Source of the DNA: Viola odorata
Taxonomy: Eukaryota > Streptophyta > Magnoliopsida > Malpighiales > Violaceae
Direction: 5' to 3'
DNA: 64,000 nucleotides
Assembly (NCBI GenBank): GCA_963691705.1
Contig: OY829540.1
Span: 5,780,001 to 5,844,000, forward strand
Notes under the pieces: model-generated
Seen by the model: only the letters and a program-made list of their open reading frames with translations
Told to the model about the DNA's origin: nothing
Database searches by the model: none
Part shown: piece after piece, positions 50,922-61,824 of the stretch
Position numbering within the stretch: the first letter of the stretch is position 1
Layout: each line of letters opens with the position of its first letter
Translations under genes and position numbers: made by a program

Positions 50922-53455
50922 ATGCCTCAATTAGATATGGAATTTGAAAGAATCGAAGATGGATGGAAATTTTGGAGAACTTATGGTGGACGAGTTGGTT
51001 TTGATATTCGAAAAACCTATTATAATAAGAGTAAAAAAGATGGGAGGATCACATCAATTAGATTTGTTTGTAACAAAGAGGGTTGTAGAAGAGAAGATAA
51101 ACGTGATCACCTAACTAAATGTCCTCGTGCTGAGACGAGGACGAATTGTCCGGTTCATATGGGACTCGTGTTCAACCAAGAAACATGAAGATATAAAGTG
51201 CATGATTTAATTGTTGAGCACAACCATATGCTCCATCTTGCAGAAACTCTCCATATGATGACATCACAAAGGAAGATAACAAATATCCAAGCAATAGAGA
51301 TTGATTTGGCCTATGACTCTGGGATTAGATTGAAAGCATCATTTGAATTTATGAGTAGACAAGGTGGAGGGAAAGAAAGTGTCGGCTACACTCTATGAGA
51401 TCAAAATAATTACCTTCGAACTAAAAGGCAAAGAGACTTGAAGCATGGAGAAACAAAGAGTATATTGAGGTACTTTCAACAACAAACTTTATCTAATCTG
51501 CCATTTTATCATGCTAAACAATTAGATGATGATGAATAAATTACAAATATTTTTTGGGCTGATGCAAAAATGATTATGGATTATACATGTTTTGGTGATG
51601 TGATTAATTTTGACACGACATACAACACAAATAAAGATTTTAGACTTCTAGGTGTATTTCTTGGATTTAATCATCATAGAGCAATCACAATTTTTGGAGT
51701 TGTACTTCTGTATGATGAAACTAGTGCATCTTTTGAGTGGCTATTTAAAACATTTTTGGAAGCACATCAAGGGAAAATGCCAAAATCTATTTTTACTGAT
51801 CAGGATCCTGCAATGGCTAGTGCACTCAGTAAAGTAATGCCAGAGACTATGGGTTATGTTCTTGGCATATCATGCAAAATGCTATAAAGCATTTAGGAAA
51901 TTTACTGAAAGAAGGATCTCATTTGCTCAAGGATTTTAATAGATGTATGTATCATTATGAGGAAGAAAATGAATTTCAAGAAGCATGGGAAAAGATGCTC
52001 ATTAGTTACAAAGTTCAACAAAATAGCTGGTTGCATCGCATATATGAGAGGAAAGAACAGTGGGCTAAGTGTTACATGAAAAATGCCTATACTTTAGGTA
52101 TGCAGAGTACACAACTAAGTGAAAGTTTTAATGGAGATTTAAAAGATCATTTGAAATCAGACTTAGACATTATCCAATTCTTTAAACACTTTGAAAGAGT
52201 TGTGGAAGATAAGAGATACAACGAGTTGAAAGCTGAGTACAACTCGAGGCAAAAATTACCAAGATTGAAAATACGCTACTCACCTTTGTTAAAACAAATG
52301 GGACATATTTATACTCCAACGGTGTTTGAACTATTTTAGGAGGAGTATGATTTATCTTTAGCAGTTGTCATAAAATATCGTCAGGAGAGCGATCAAGTTT
52401 GTGAGTTCATAGTTGCTATGTATGAAAAGGGTGGAGAGTATAGAGTAATTGGTGATGCACATGAAAAAACTGTTTGTTGCAGTTGCAAAAAGTTTGATAC
52501 ATTTGGCATCTTATGCTCTCATGCTTTGAAGGTTCTTGATGTAATGGATATAAAACTTGTTCCTGACATTTACATTCTAAAGAGATGGACAAGAGGAGCT
52601 AAGAATGTAAGTGTACAAGATGCAGTTAGGGAAGAAGTATCTGCTGATGTTAAATTGGAAGCCTCTAGACGTTATCAGTATTTATGTCCTGAATTGATCA
52701 AGTTAGCCTCTCGAGCATCTGAAAATGAAGAGGCCTATGAATTGTTAAATAAAGTCATCCAGAATACAAGCCAAGAAATTGAAAACATTTGTATAAGTCG
52801 TGTTGCTTTTGATTTAAATGAAATTGATGGCAATAATAATCATTTAAATGGCGATAGGAACTTACCTGAAGAATTATTGGCTCGGAATATAAGAGGTTTT
52901 AAAAAAAGAACTGGAAAAAATGTGAAAAAATGCCAAATACTTATTTTGTTCATAATCTCTTTATAGAGAGTCAATCATTGGAGGTACTTATTTTGTTCAT
53001 AATCTCTTTAGTTTCTGAATTGAACTACACTAATGTGGAATTTGTTTTTTATGAGATTGTTGAAGCCTCTAATGCTATGACATTCATGAGTTCAAGTCAA
53101 GTTGAAGGAGTGCCAAATACTCATACTGCATTATTGATGGTAAATAATTTGCAATGGATCAATTGGTACTTTGTCATATTAAATTCTTAGAGACATTACT
53201 AATTTAAACTATATTTAGGCTATGAGCAGTATTGGACCAATCAACCGCGAGAATCCATTTAATTTTGGTTCGTCCTCTCAAACTTCAAGCTACAATAATG
53301 TAAGTTTTGAGAAATAAATAAATAAATAAGTTAATATTTTTTACTGTTTACATATATAATTTAGAATTGATTAAATTTTTTATGTTTATTTTCAGGGCAT
53401 AAATAGTGAACCAACCCATTTCATAAACATTGATGAAAGTACACATAGAATTACT
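50922..53455 (+). pseudogene. FAR1/FHY3-related (Mutator-transposase-derived) gene, inactivated
   Basis: Translated order: FAR1 DNA-binding zinc-finger region (YGGRVGFDIRKTYYNKSKKDG, RFVCNKEGCRREDKR, VHDLIVEHNHMLH), MULE transposase core (FGDVINFDTTYNTNKDFRLL with first Asp, IFTDQDPAMASAL with second Asp, QLSESFNGDLKDHLKSDLDI), SWIM zinc finger (CCSCKKFDTFGILCSHALKVL: C-x-C...C-x-H), and a C-terminal tail. It is clearly broken: in-frame stops at 51186, 51396, 51537 and 52338, and a frameshift near 51850, where the frame changes before the WHIMQNAIKHLG motif. Two further short open blocks near 53221-53300 and 53397-53456, separated by an intron-like gap with GTAAGT and TTTTCAG, may be its last exons. 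It could be a dead FAR1-RELATED SEQUENCE gene or a dead Mutator-like element. I did not find long terminal inverted repeats, which favours the former. Confidence 0.9.
52938..53010. repeat. 26-bp direct repeat in the FAR1-type pseudogene
   Basis: TACTTATTTTGTTCATAATC and the following TCTTTA occur twice, at 52938 and 52985, a 47-bp tandem duplication near the 3' end of the pseudogene. Both copies are identical, so it is recent or gene-converted. Confidence 0.85.
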
Positions 53456-53460
53456 TGACT

Positions 53461-54119
53461 GCTTATGGAACATAATTAAGTGCATTGGTGCAATGTTATG
53501 TTATTGATTGACCGTTGAAGATTTGATTTATGGGTTCATCCAAATTTAATAGCATAAATTTTAAAATTATTCATATATTTCTGAATGTTAAATCAAACCT
53601 AGTGGTAAAATGAGTAATGGAGGAAAAGTTGGGTGTGAACGTATTTGGAGCTGTATCTTTGCATATTTTTCCATGAAACACCCATGTATAACCAAAACTT
53701 ATGGGCCACAAAATCCTGCAAATATGCTTTAACACAATTAGTCCACCAAATATACTATTATATAGAAATGGTTGGTTTTTACATTATTAAATTAAACAAA
53801 TGCACAAACAAAAAGAAAGACCATGTTATTATATGGTGAGAAAAATACACCAAAAGACCTGATGGTCGTCTCAAGTCTCAACACAAAGAACTACAACTGA
53901 GGTTTCAACTTTCAACATCAGATTCTCTACAACTATCTCACTTTGACAAACAATCTTGTAAAGAGTAAAAACAAACAAAACAAAAGTTTCTACATTCTAA
54001 TGTTACAATTGTTAAGGTGAAGATTGAACCAGCAGATCGCAGGATGCACAGGAATTTCAAGCACAAGCTTAAGACGGTATAGTAGGTTGAAAGGAGAAGT
54101 CAATTGTTAGGAACATGTA
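53461..54119. other. Intergenic / possible 3' UTR on the minus strand
   Basis: AT-rich to ~53850. From about 53860 the composition is more balanced and may be the 3' UTR of the minus-strand exon that follows. No element recognised. Confidence 0.4.
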
Positions 54120-54231
54120 TCAGAAGCATGACACCTTTTCCTTTGACATCAGAAAGTTGCACGTCGAATATATGGATGCCGCGACAACCCTAACAGCTAA
54201 TTCCTTATGAGAGCTATCTGCTTTTCCCAGC
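54120..54231 (-). CDS. Possible terminal exon of an unidentified gene
   Basis: On the minus strand an acceptor (GCTCTGCAG) at 54232 precedes a frame reading LGKADSSHKELAV, then VVAASIYSTCNFLMSKEK, and a stop at 54120-54122, followed by UTR-like DNA. The residue pattern and splice site look real, but I cannot name the family. If genuine, its upstream exons lie to the right, and the 7-kb LTR element sits in its intron or 5' part. A possible companion exon (61597 leftwards, DSQWLDRIG) lies beyond the element, but its reading phase does not match this exon directly. Confidence 0.35.
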
Positions 54232-54416
54232 CTGCAGAGCCAAGAACATAACAGTGACAATAATTCTGCAGGATATTCACCACATTACATATCTAAGGAT
54301 AAAGATATTCTGAAATATATTTGGTAGACAGACAGGACGGGTACACAAACCATATTTGAACATATTTCCAACACCATATCACTCAGCTCTAAGAAATATA
54401 TCCTATAACAGTATAA

Positions 54417-54421
54417 GTTGG
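54417..54421. repeat. Target-site duplication GTTGG, left
   Basis: Five bases immediately before the 5' LTR, identical to 61500-61504 after the 3' LTR. The exact match proves the two LTRs belong to one insertion and that its ends are intact. Confidence 0.95.
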
Positions 54422-55736
54422 TGATATGATGTATTTTGTCCGTATTTTCTCTTCCTTTCCTAGCCATTTTTGGATCTTGATGCTACTGATTAGTCTCTAT
54501 TTCCTTACTTATTGCAGATTCAGGCTTTAGGAGAGGAAATTCCAGAAAGATACATTATTTACTGGATTTTGGAGTGTTTCGAGCATCTAGGGCAAGCTGT
54601 TGATCGCGCGCAGGCCAGCTGCAGAAAATGGAAAGTGCGGAAAAGGAAAATTAATAAATCCGACTTATTCTCCGACTTCCCCTCTGTATTCCCAGCTCAG
54701 CAGAGGCATAATTAAGGAGACTTAGTTCTATTAGACGTAGGAATTTATTTATTTATTTATTTATTTTAGGAAACCTAGTTCTATTAGACTTAGGATTTCT
54801 ATTTTCTATTTTCTATAAATACTTTTAGTAATTAGGTTTTGAAGGGGGGGCTCTCTCTTCCGTCTCTTTTTCTCTTCTATTTTATTTATGCAATTTATTT
54901 ATTTATTTGTTTTTACTTTTAATATGAGCGGCTAGTTTTCTTGTTCTTGGTAGGAATCATCGAAGGTTGCTTAGGAAAGCCATGAGGTCGAATTGATATT
55001 AATATACCACTGGTTTGTATTTATTTGTTTAACGAATTCTTGTCAAATCTACTAGGGTTGTTTCTAGTCTGGCCAACTAGCTGCTAGACCTAGCCGATTA
55101 AAGTCATCTCTGTTGTTATAACTAACGCGAAGCTGCAGGGTAAAGTAGACAACCATACTGGTCCTGACTGGAAACCTGGTATCCCCCAGATGGGTTAAAC
55201 GAGTAATTAGGGTAGTGCCTCGAGCGTACTGAGTGTCTCGCCCTAGACGTGTCTTACCTCCTCTTCATGGGCATCCGAGTGTTGCCTCCATACGCGTACC
55301 TTGGAGGACGGCGGACTGTCAAGGTTACTCCATAAGCGTACCTTGGGGTAGCTTCTATTACGAAGGTAAGCAGGGGACCTAAGCGTACCTGGTCCCTATA
55401 ACGCGTCTACCAGCCAGGGGTAGAAGATCCTTGCACCGATGACTGGCCAACCATAAATGCAACCGGAGATAGATTTCTACCGAGGACCCTTTCTCTATTG
55501 ATTTCTTACTTATTTTATTACTGTCTGTTATTACTTTCTTAGTTTATAATTAGATTAATCAACACTCTCAAAACCCCTCTTTGTTACTGTTTCGATCTGT
55601 TTGCCCTAGCCACACACGAAAGTCAGTGTCTACCCTTAGTCCCTGTGTTCGACCCTGCTTCTACTATATACAATCTATTGTGCATTTGATAGCAGGTTTT
55701 TATTATTGTTTTTGTATGTGCTTCGACAACACATCA
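54422..55736 (+). repeat. 5' LTR
   Basis: Starts TGATATGATG and ends ACACATCA. A TATA box (CTATAAATA) lies at 54823-54831, followed by a CT-rich stretch, so U3 is about 400 bp. A short GCGTACCT motif is repeated three times (about 55295, 55336, 55384). Differs from the 3' LTR at three positions I could find (A/C in AGCCATTTTT, T/C in TAGGGTTGTT, G/A near the end). Confidence 0.97.
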
Positions 55737-55739
55737 AAA

Positions 55740-55757
55740 TGGCGTCGTTGCCGGGGA
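55740..55757 (+). other. Primer-binding site for tRNA-Asp
   Basis: TGGCGTCGTTGCCGGGGA, three bases after the LTR, matches the complement of the 3' end of plant tRNA-Asp (TGGCGCCGTTGCCGGGGA) at 17 of 18 positions. It primes minus-strand cDNA synthesis and fixes the element on the plus strand. Confidence 0.93.
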
Positions 55758-55998
55758 TTAACGGTACTGATTTCTTTCTTTTGTTTGTGTGAGCAGGACA
55801 TCTAGACCACTTGAGCTCGAGATCTCCAGAACAGAGAGCGGACTCAGAAGACAAGCCAGGAAACCATCCACTGACACCGGAGATTTTTCTACCCCAGTCC
55901 TCGAAAGAACCCTCTCTACCCTAGACAATCTCGAACTCCTTTCTGCGTCCAGACCTAGACGCTGAAAACATCATCACCACCCCCCCAAATTCCCCAAC

Positions 55999-56397
55999 AT
56001 GGCCAACGCCGAAGACATTCGTACTGCTTCTATAGAACGGCAGCTCGCCACCCTCACTGGTATGATTCAAGTTTTAGCCGCAAGACAGCCTGTCCAGGGC
56101 AAGACACACGGATTTCACAATTTTACCAACCATCCGACTAACGCATACCCATATGAATTCCAAGTTAATGCGGTCGGTAATTATAACGGAATTCCCTGGC
56201 AGTTTGATCCTATTACCAACAATTATGACAAAGGACAACATCATCCTAACCAAAGTTGGTATGATCCGCAACCGGCTTGGCCTAGTCGGTCACCGCAGCA
56301 GTACCAGTATCCAAACCAGGAGCAGTACCCTAGCTAGTCACCGCAACAGTACGTGTACCCCAATCAGCAGCTCCACAGTACCAAGCTCCACAAGGAC
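55999..56397 (+). pseudogene. Gag-related leader ORF, broken
   Basis: Opens MANAEDIRTASIERQLATLT and continues into a Gln/Tyr/Pro-rich stretch (PQQYQYPNQEQYPS). An in-frame TAG at 56335-56337 and a frameshift near 56365 separate it from the next frame (PQGQMGPPPPDDEEL). No capsid-type gag domain or zinc knuckle is visible between the primer-binding site and here, so the gag core has been lost or is too diverged to see. Confidence 0.7.
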
Positions 56398-56399
56398 AG

Positions 56400-58421
56400 A
56401 TGGGACCCCCTCCCCCAGATGATGAGGAACTTAGTTTGCGACAGCTAGTGGTTGAATTGAACAAAAAATATGAAACCCATATCGAAACCATGACAAGAAA
56501 TTTTGAAACCCTATCTGCAGAGATGAAGGAGATACAGAACCAAAGATGCCTGCCACCTGAACCAGAACTCAACCCGCTGCATACTGTCTGTGCCATGACA
56601 CTTCGAAGTGGTACAAAAATATCATCCCGCGAGCTGCCTGCCCTAAACGCTGAGCTACCTGAACCCGTGCCCGAACCAAAAGAAGCAAAGGTGGATGTAA
56701 CGAAGGAGAAGCGTGTCTACCATGCTAGAAGACACGACTCCCCACGAGAGGTTGAGGAAAACCCAGAATTTAGTGATGATTTCATCTTGAAAGTGCTTGA
56801 GCCTCCCTTTCCTCAACGATTGATCAAGTCTAAAAAAGATGGGGAGGATCGTGAAATTTTTGACATGTTTAGTAAAGTCCAAATCAATATTCCTTTGCTG
56901 CAGGCTATTAAAAACATTCCTCGCTATGCTAAATTTTTGAAAAATTGGTGTGCTAACAAATGTAACATGGTAAGTGTGAAACAGATTAGCATAGGTGGGA
57001 ACGCCTCAGCCACGATCCAACGAAAGCTTCCACCCAAGTGCAAGGATAAAGGTATGTTCTCCCTTCCCTGCAAAATCGGTACTACTGACATTGGTAGAGC
57101 TATGTGCGATTCTGGTGCAGGTATCAACGTCTTGCCCTTGACGATATACAACAGTCTTGACCTTGGACCTCTCTGCCCCACCAAGACCACGATCCAACTA
57201 GCAGACCGATCTGTTATCCTACCCGAGGGTGTTATTGAGGACGTCTTGGTCTAAGTTGGAGATTTCATCTACCCAGCCGACTTCTACGTGATTGACATGG
57301 AGGATGGGCATTCTACCAAGGCCTCCGATATGCTGCTTGGACGACCCTTTCTCCGGACAGCAAGAGCAAAGATTGATGTCCACGACGCCTCCATCACTAT
57401 TGAATTTGACGGCGAAACTATCAAGTTCAATATGCCTGATGATATGAGACACCCCACCGGTTTCTCTAGCGTAAACTTGGTTGACATTGTTGCCCTTGTT
57501 GTTACTAATATTTCTGAACTTGCTACTGATGATTCTTTGCAGCTTGCCTTAGACAGGAGTATCCCGCCCGCAGCACTGGACCTCTTGGCCTTGACGCTTG
57601 TGACTCCACTTGAGTTGCATGAAGTCGTCACTGATTTGGAAGAGCATTCTGTTACCCCTTCTTCTCCTATTATTTCTCCTCTTCCCGTTGATCACACTAA
57701 GCTTCCACCATCTCTTTTGCAGGACCCAAAGTCAGAGTTGAACAGCTTGCCCTCGCACCTCAAGTACGCCTACCTTGGCGAGCATGATACATTCCCGGTG
57801 ATCATATCTAGCGAGCTCAATCCTGCTGCGGAACACGAACTGGTGTCCACACTCAAAGGATACTGCGAGGCCCTTGGGTGGACGAATGTCGACGTCAAAC
57901 AGCTTGCCCCAGCCCTTCGTCTTCCGCAATCAGCTCCAATACCCTTCGTACCCACTCCCGTTTTCCCTGACACCATGACAGTAACTCCAATCGTCACCAC
58001 GACTGCTCCCATCGCCACAATGGCCCCTGCCCCTACTGTTGCCACCACTACCGCGACCAGCAAGGGCAAGACGCCCAATACTCACCTAGCTTTATGGACT
58101 GCCAATGGCACGGCCAACACAGTAGCTCATCACGATAAGTTGCTCTATCCTAAGACCTTTGAAACTGGACAGAAAGTTATACTTTACAATTCTCATCTTA
58201 GGCTCTTTTCTAGCAAATCACAGTCTCGGTGGATCGACCCTTACCTTGTCACACAGGTGTATGATCCTGGTGTAGTTGCTATTCAGAGTATGGACACGGG
58301 CATCATTTTTCACGTGCAGGACCACAGATTGGAGCTGTTCCACGAGGGTTTCCATCCCCCCATGGCGGACCCCCCTGACCCGAACTTATCCGTGCAGCCA
58401 ACGTCTAGGCCTAGACGTTAA
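56400..58421 (+). pseudogene. Gag C-terminus - protease - RT stub - integrase tail, fused by deletion
   Basis: One frame with a single stop (TAA, 57252-57254). Order: coiled-coil gag C-terminus (LVVELNKKYETHIETMTRNF); CAMTLRSGT, and FPQRLIKSKKD, both typical of Athila polyproteins; aspartic protease active site CDSGAGINVLP and LLGRPFLRTARAKIDV; then the RT N-terminal segment (SELNPAAEHELVSTLKGYCEALGW). RT then breaks off. About 90 residues of Pro/Thr/Ala-rich sequence follow (57895-58140), and the frame resumes in the integrase C-terminus (FETGQKVILYNSHLRLF, SRWIDPYLVTQVYDPG), ending at 58421. The catalytic YxDD of RT, RNase H and integrase DDE are all absent. Confidence 0.88.
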
Positions 58422-60165
58422 CTGAGGAGCTTCGTGGGAGGCAACCCACGTTTCATCCTTCCTTTCTCTTTATTTTATCTTTATTATTATATTCTTTTCG
58501 TATGCCCTTGTTTGAGTTCCCTCTTCGCATTGAGGACAATGCGTTGCTTTAGTGTAGGGAGGGACACTTATGTGTTTGTGTTTGTGTGTTTATTTTGGGC
58601 AATCTTTTTCGATTTTTTTTAGGATTTTGTGAACTTTGGTTTTCTTAATTACCTTTTGCTAAGCTAACACTACCCCTGTTTTTAAACTCACATTTGATGG
58701 AATGCACAGAGTAGGCCCACTTCACACAGAATCTTCACCCACTGCACCAGAACCACTTGCACACCATACTGCCTGTTAGCTCTTATGACTACGTCTTGCC
58801 CTAGCTGCTTGCAATCAATGTATTTTTCTCCCGTGAGTGTTTTGAGCTTTCATGCCGCATTTTATTTCTGAGTGGATGCATGATTTGTGTGCTGGCCGAA
58901 TTTGCATGAGACCCCTTGGGTATAGACATGATTAGACATGGGAATGCGATGATATGATTAGGACCTTGCACTTTTCTTTGTTATCTTTTTTCTTGCTTTT
59001 TATCTCCTTACCCATACTGCTCACCCCTTTCTTTCACCACCCTTCTAACTGCTTGAGCCATTCCTTTCTTTTCTTAGCAGGTGAGAGATGCCTTCGGCAG
59101 TGGTAAGGTGGGACAGAGAAAATCAACATCTTCGATGTGGGGGTATTGAGCTGCTTGACCGAGACACTGAGAGCAGATATGAAGCTGAGAACAAAAAAGT
59201 TACAGAGATCTGAGCAATAAACCTTCAACTGCTACAGCGAGATGCTGAAAGCAGTTATATGGCAACTACCACGGAGCGCATCAGAGAGACAAAAGCTCTA
59301 GTGTGGGGATTCCTGACGACTCGACCTAGATGATCAAAAACAAATAGAGCACTCCAATAAGCAATATGGAGATCAACTGCTAGGCCGAGCTGCTTACATC
59401 ATGTACGTACTGAAGATCAGACGCCCAAGCAAAATTTTGATGCTCCAGTTCAACAGTTCAGAATATCATGTATGCTCCCTTATTGCTAAAAAAAAAATTA
59501 AAAAAAAATTAAAAAAAATTAAAAGAAAAAAAAGAAAAAAAGAAATCGAATAAAGCATTTGAGCAAAAGAGGAGTACAAATCAGAACTGGAGCAGAGCAC
59601 TACAAAGATCAGTAGACCGACGGTACTTTCCGACAGAAGATACCCCCACTCTCCTTCAGCGCTCTCTGTCTTGCCCACGCCGCTGCCATCAGGAGGTCTT
59701 TCTCACCAACTTGCATTTTTCCAGCTAAGAAACGTCTATCATTCCTTCTCTCTACTTCGAACCCCTTTCTTCTTCAACATCTTATTTTGCTTTACCCTTG
59801 CAAAGTTTCTATGATCATATGATTGCCCATGCGTGTGTTCTTTGTACTCGGGTCGCTATTGCAAATTTAGTTTTGTGCATGATCATTAGCATTGATGAGT
59901 GATAAACACCTAACTCTGTTTTTGAGCGTGAGTGACAAAACACCGTATCTTGTGAGGATTGCTTGCAGCAGGCTGGTGTAGGAAAGCTACTCTTCTGGTT
60001 TCGTTATTCCTCTAGAGTAGTGCAGAGTTCATCTAGGCTGGAGGGTGGCGTACTGCTCGGTCAAGGCGTAAGTGGTGGCGTAAGTAACTCTGTGTGTTGT
60101 GGATTGAGGCTGAGTGTTCCAGACGAGGTGATGCTTTCTGATTTTAATGCTCGAGGGCGAGCATT
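58422..60165 (+). other. Long 3' non-coding region of the Athila element
   Basis: After the polyprotein stop: CATTGAGGACAATG (58528-58541), then purine tracts resembling the element's own polypurine tract at 58551-58563 and 59300-59309, a similar GATGTGGGGGTATT at 59134-59147, and an A-rich low-complexity block at 59490-59555. No coding frame of note; the 69-codon frame at 59963-60172 has no recognisable domain. Confidence 0.7.
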
Positions 60166-60180
60166 GGGGTAGTGTGGGGA
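60166..60180 (+). other. Polypurine tract
   Basis: GGGGTAGTGTGGGGA followed by TATT and the TG of the 3' LTR. This is the plus-strand primer site for cDNA synthesis. It contains two T residues, as in other Athila elements (TAGTGTGGGG). Confidence 0.8.
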
Positions 60181-60184
60181 TATT

Positions 60185-61499
60185 TGATATGATGTATTTT
60201 GTCCGTATTTTCTCTTCCTTTCCTAGCCCTTTTTGGATCTTGATGCTACTGATTAGTCTCTATTTCCTTACTTATTGCAGATTCAGGCTTTAGGAGAGGA
60301 AATTCCAGAAAGATACATTATTTACTGGATTTTGGAGTGTTTCGAGCATCTAGGGCAAGCTGTTGATCGCGCGCAGGCCAGCTGCAGAAAATGGAAAGTG
60401 CGGAAAAGGAAAATTAATAAATCCGACTTATTCTCCGACTTCCCCTCTGTATTCCCAGCTCAGCAGAGGCATAATTAAGGAGACTTAGTTCTATTAGACG
60501 TAGGAATTTATTTATTTATTTATTTATTTTAGGAAACCTAGTTCTATTAGACTTAGGATTTCTATTTTCTATTTTCTATAAATACTTTTAGTAATTAGGT
60601 TTTGAAGGGGGGGCTCTCTCTTCCGTCTCTTTTTCTCTTCTATTTTATTTATGCAATTTATTTATTTATTTGTTTTTACTTTTAATATGAGCGGCTAGTT
60701 TTCTTGTTCTTGGTAGGAATCATCGAAGGTTGCTTAGGAAAGCCATGAGGTCGAATTGATATTAATATACCACTGGTTTGTATTTATTTGTTTAACGAAT
60801 TCTTGTCAAATCTACTAGGGCTGTTTCTAGTCTGGCCAACTAGCTGCTAGACCTAGCCGATTAAAGTCATCTCTGTTGTTATAACTAACGCGAAGCTGCA
60901 GGGTAAAGTAGACAACCATACTGGTCCTGACTGGAAACCTGGTATCCCCCAGATGGGTTAAACGAGTAATTAGGGTAGTGCCTCGAGCGTACTGAGTGTC
61001 TCGCCCTAGACGTGTCTTACCTCCTCTTCATGGGCATCCGAGTGTTGCCTCCATACGCGTACCTTGGAGGACGGCGGACTGTCAAGGTTACTCCATAAGC
61101 GTACCTTGGGGTAGCTTCTATTACGAAGGTAAGCAGGGGACCTAAGCGTACCTGGTCCCTATAACGCGTCTACCAGCCAGGGGTAGAAGATCCTTGCACC
61201 GATGACTGGCCAACCATAAATGCAACCGGAGATAGATTTCTACCGAGGACCCTTTCTCTATTGATTTCTTACTTATTTTATTACTGTCTGTTATTACTTT
61301 CTTAGTTTATAATTAGATTAATCAACACTCTCAAAACCCCTCTTTGTTACTGTTTCGATCTGTTTGCCCTAGCCACACACGAAAGTCAGTGTCTACCCTT
61401 AGTCCCTGTGTTCGACCCTGCTTCTACTATATACAATCTATTGTGCATTTGATAGCAGGTTTTTATTATTATTTTTGTATGTGCTTCGACAACACATCA
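60185..61499 (+). repeat. 3' LTR
   Basis: Same length (1,315 bp) as the 5' LTR, starting TGATATGATG and ending ACACATCA, with the same TATA box and triple GCGTACCT motif. Near-identity indicates recent insertion. Confidence 0.97.
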
Positions 61500-61504
61500 G
61501 TTGG
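61500..61504. repeat. Target-site duplication GTTGG, right
   Basis: Identical to the five bases before the 5' LTR. Confidence 0.95.
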
Positions 61505-61824
61505 CCTATCTTATGATTATCAAAAGGAAAGTTTGTGATGAATAACTAAAAAGAACCAAGCCTATTCTATCCAACCATTGAGAATCAACACTAGCAGCTG
61601 AAAGGACAGAAACATCATGTATGTTAGCTACCAATTCTCATTAATGGTTAGCCAAAAACTCTCTTCATCCCAATTCAAAAGGATAAGTAATACTACTAAT
61701 TGATATTAAAGCCTAAGCAATCAACAATGAGTTTAGCAGTAAACACATCTTAAGTGCATAACAATGGAAGAGAGGCAATTCTTCAAAACTAAGCTAAATG
61801 TAATGCATTTTCCTCCAACCCACC
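61505..61824. other. Host DNA between two LTR elements
   Basis: About 320 bp of pre-insertion sequence. On the minus strand TTTCTGTCCTTTCAG at 61598 is a good splice acceptor, followed by a short open stretch (SVDSQWLDRIG). It may be an exon of the gene whose last exon is proposed at 54120-54231. Otherwise AT-rich. Confidence 0.4.

Larger units (their letters stand above)
54422..61499 (+). mobile_element. Athila-like Ty3/gypsy LTR retrotransposon, internally deleted
   Basis: A 7,078-bp element with two 1,315-bp LTRs (TG...CA), tRNA-Asp primer-binding site, broken gag remnant, protease, a stub of reverse transcriptase, the C-terminal end of integrase, long 3' non-coding DNA and a polypurine tract. 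The CATTGAGGACAATG motif at 58528-58541 is typical of Athila/Tat elements after pol. Full Athila elements are usually 10-12 kb; here most of RT, RNase H and integrase core are absent, as is the main gag domain. It cannot move by itself. LTR comparison by eye shows three substitutions and no indels. Confidence 0.93.

Noticed and set aside
54512..54715. 67-codon frame repeated identically at 60275-60478
   Set aside because: Both copies are inside the LTRs; it is duplicated by the element structure and shows no domain.
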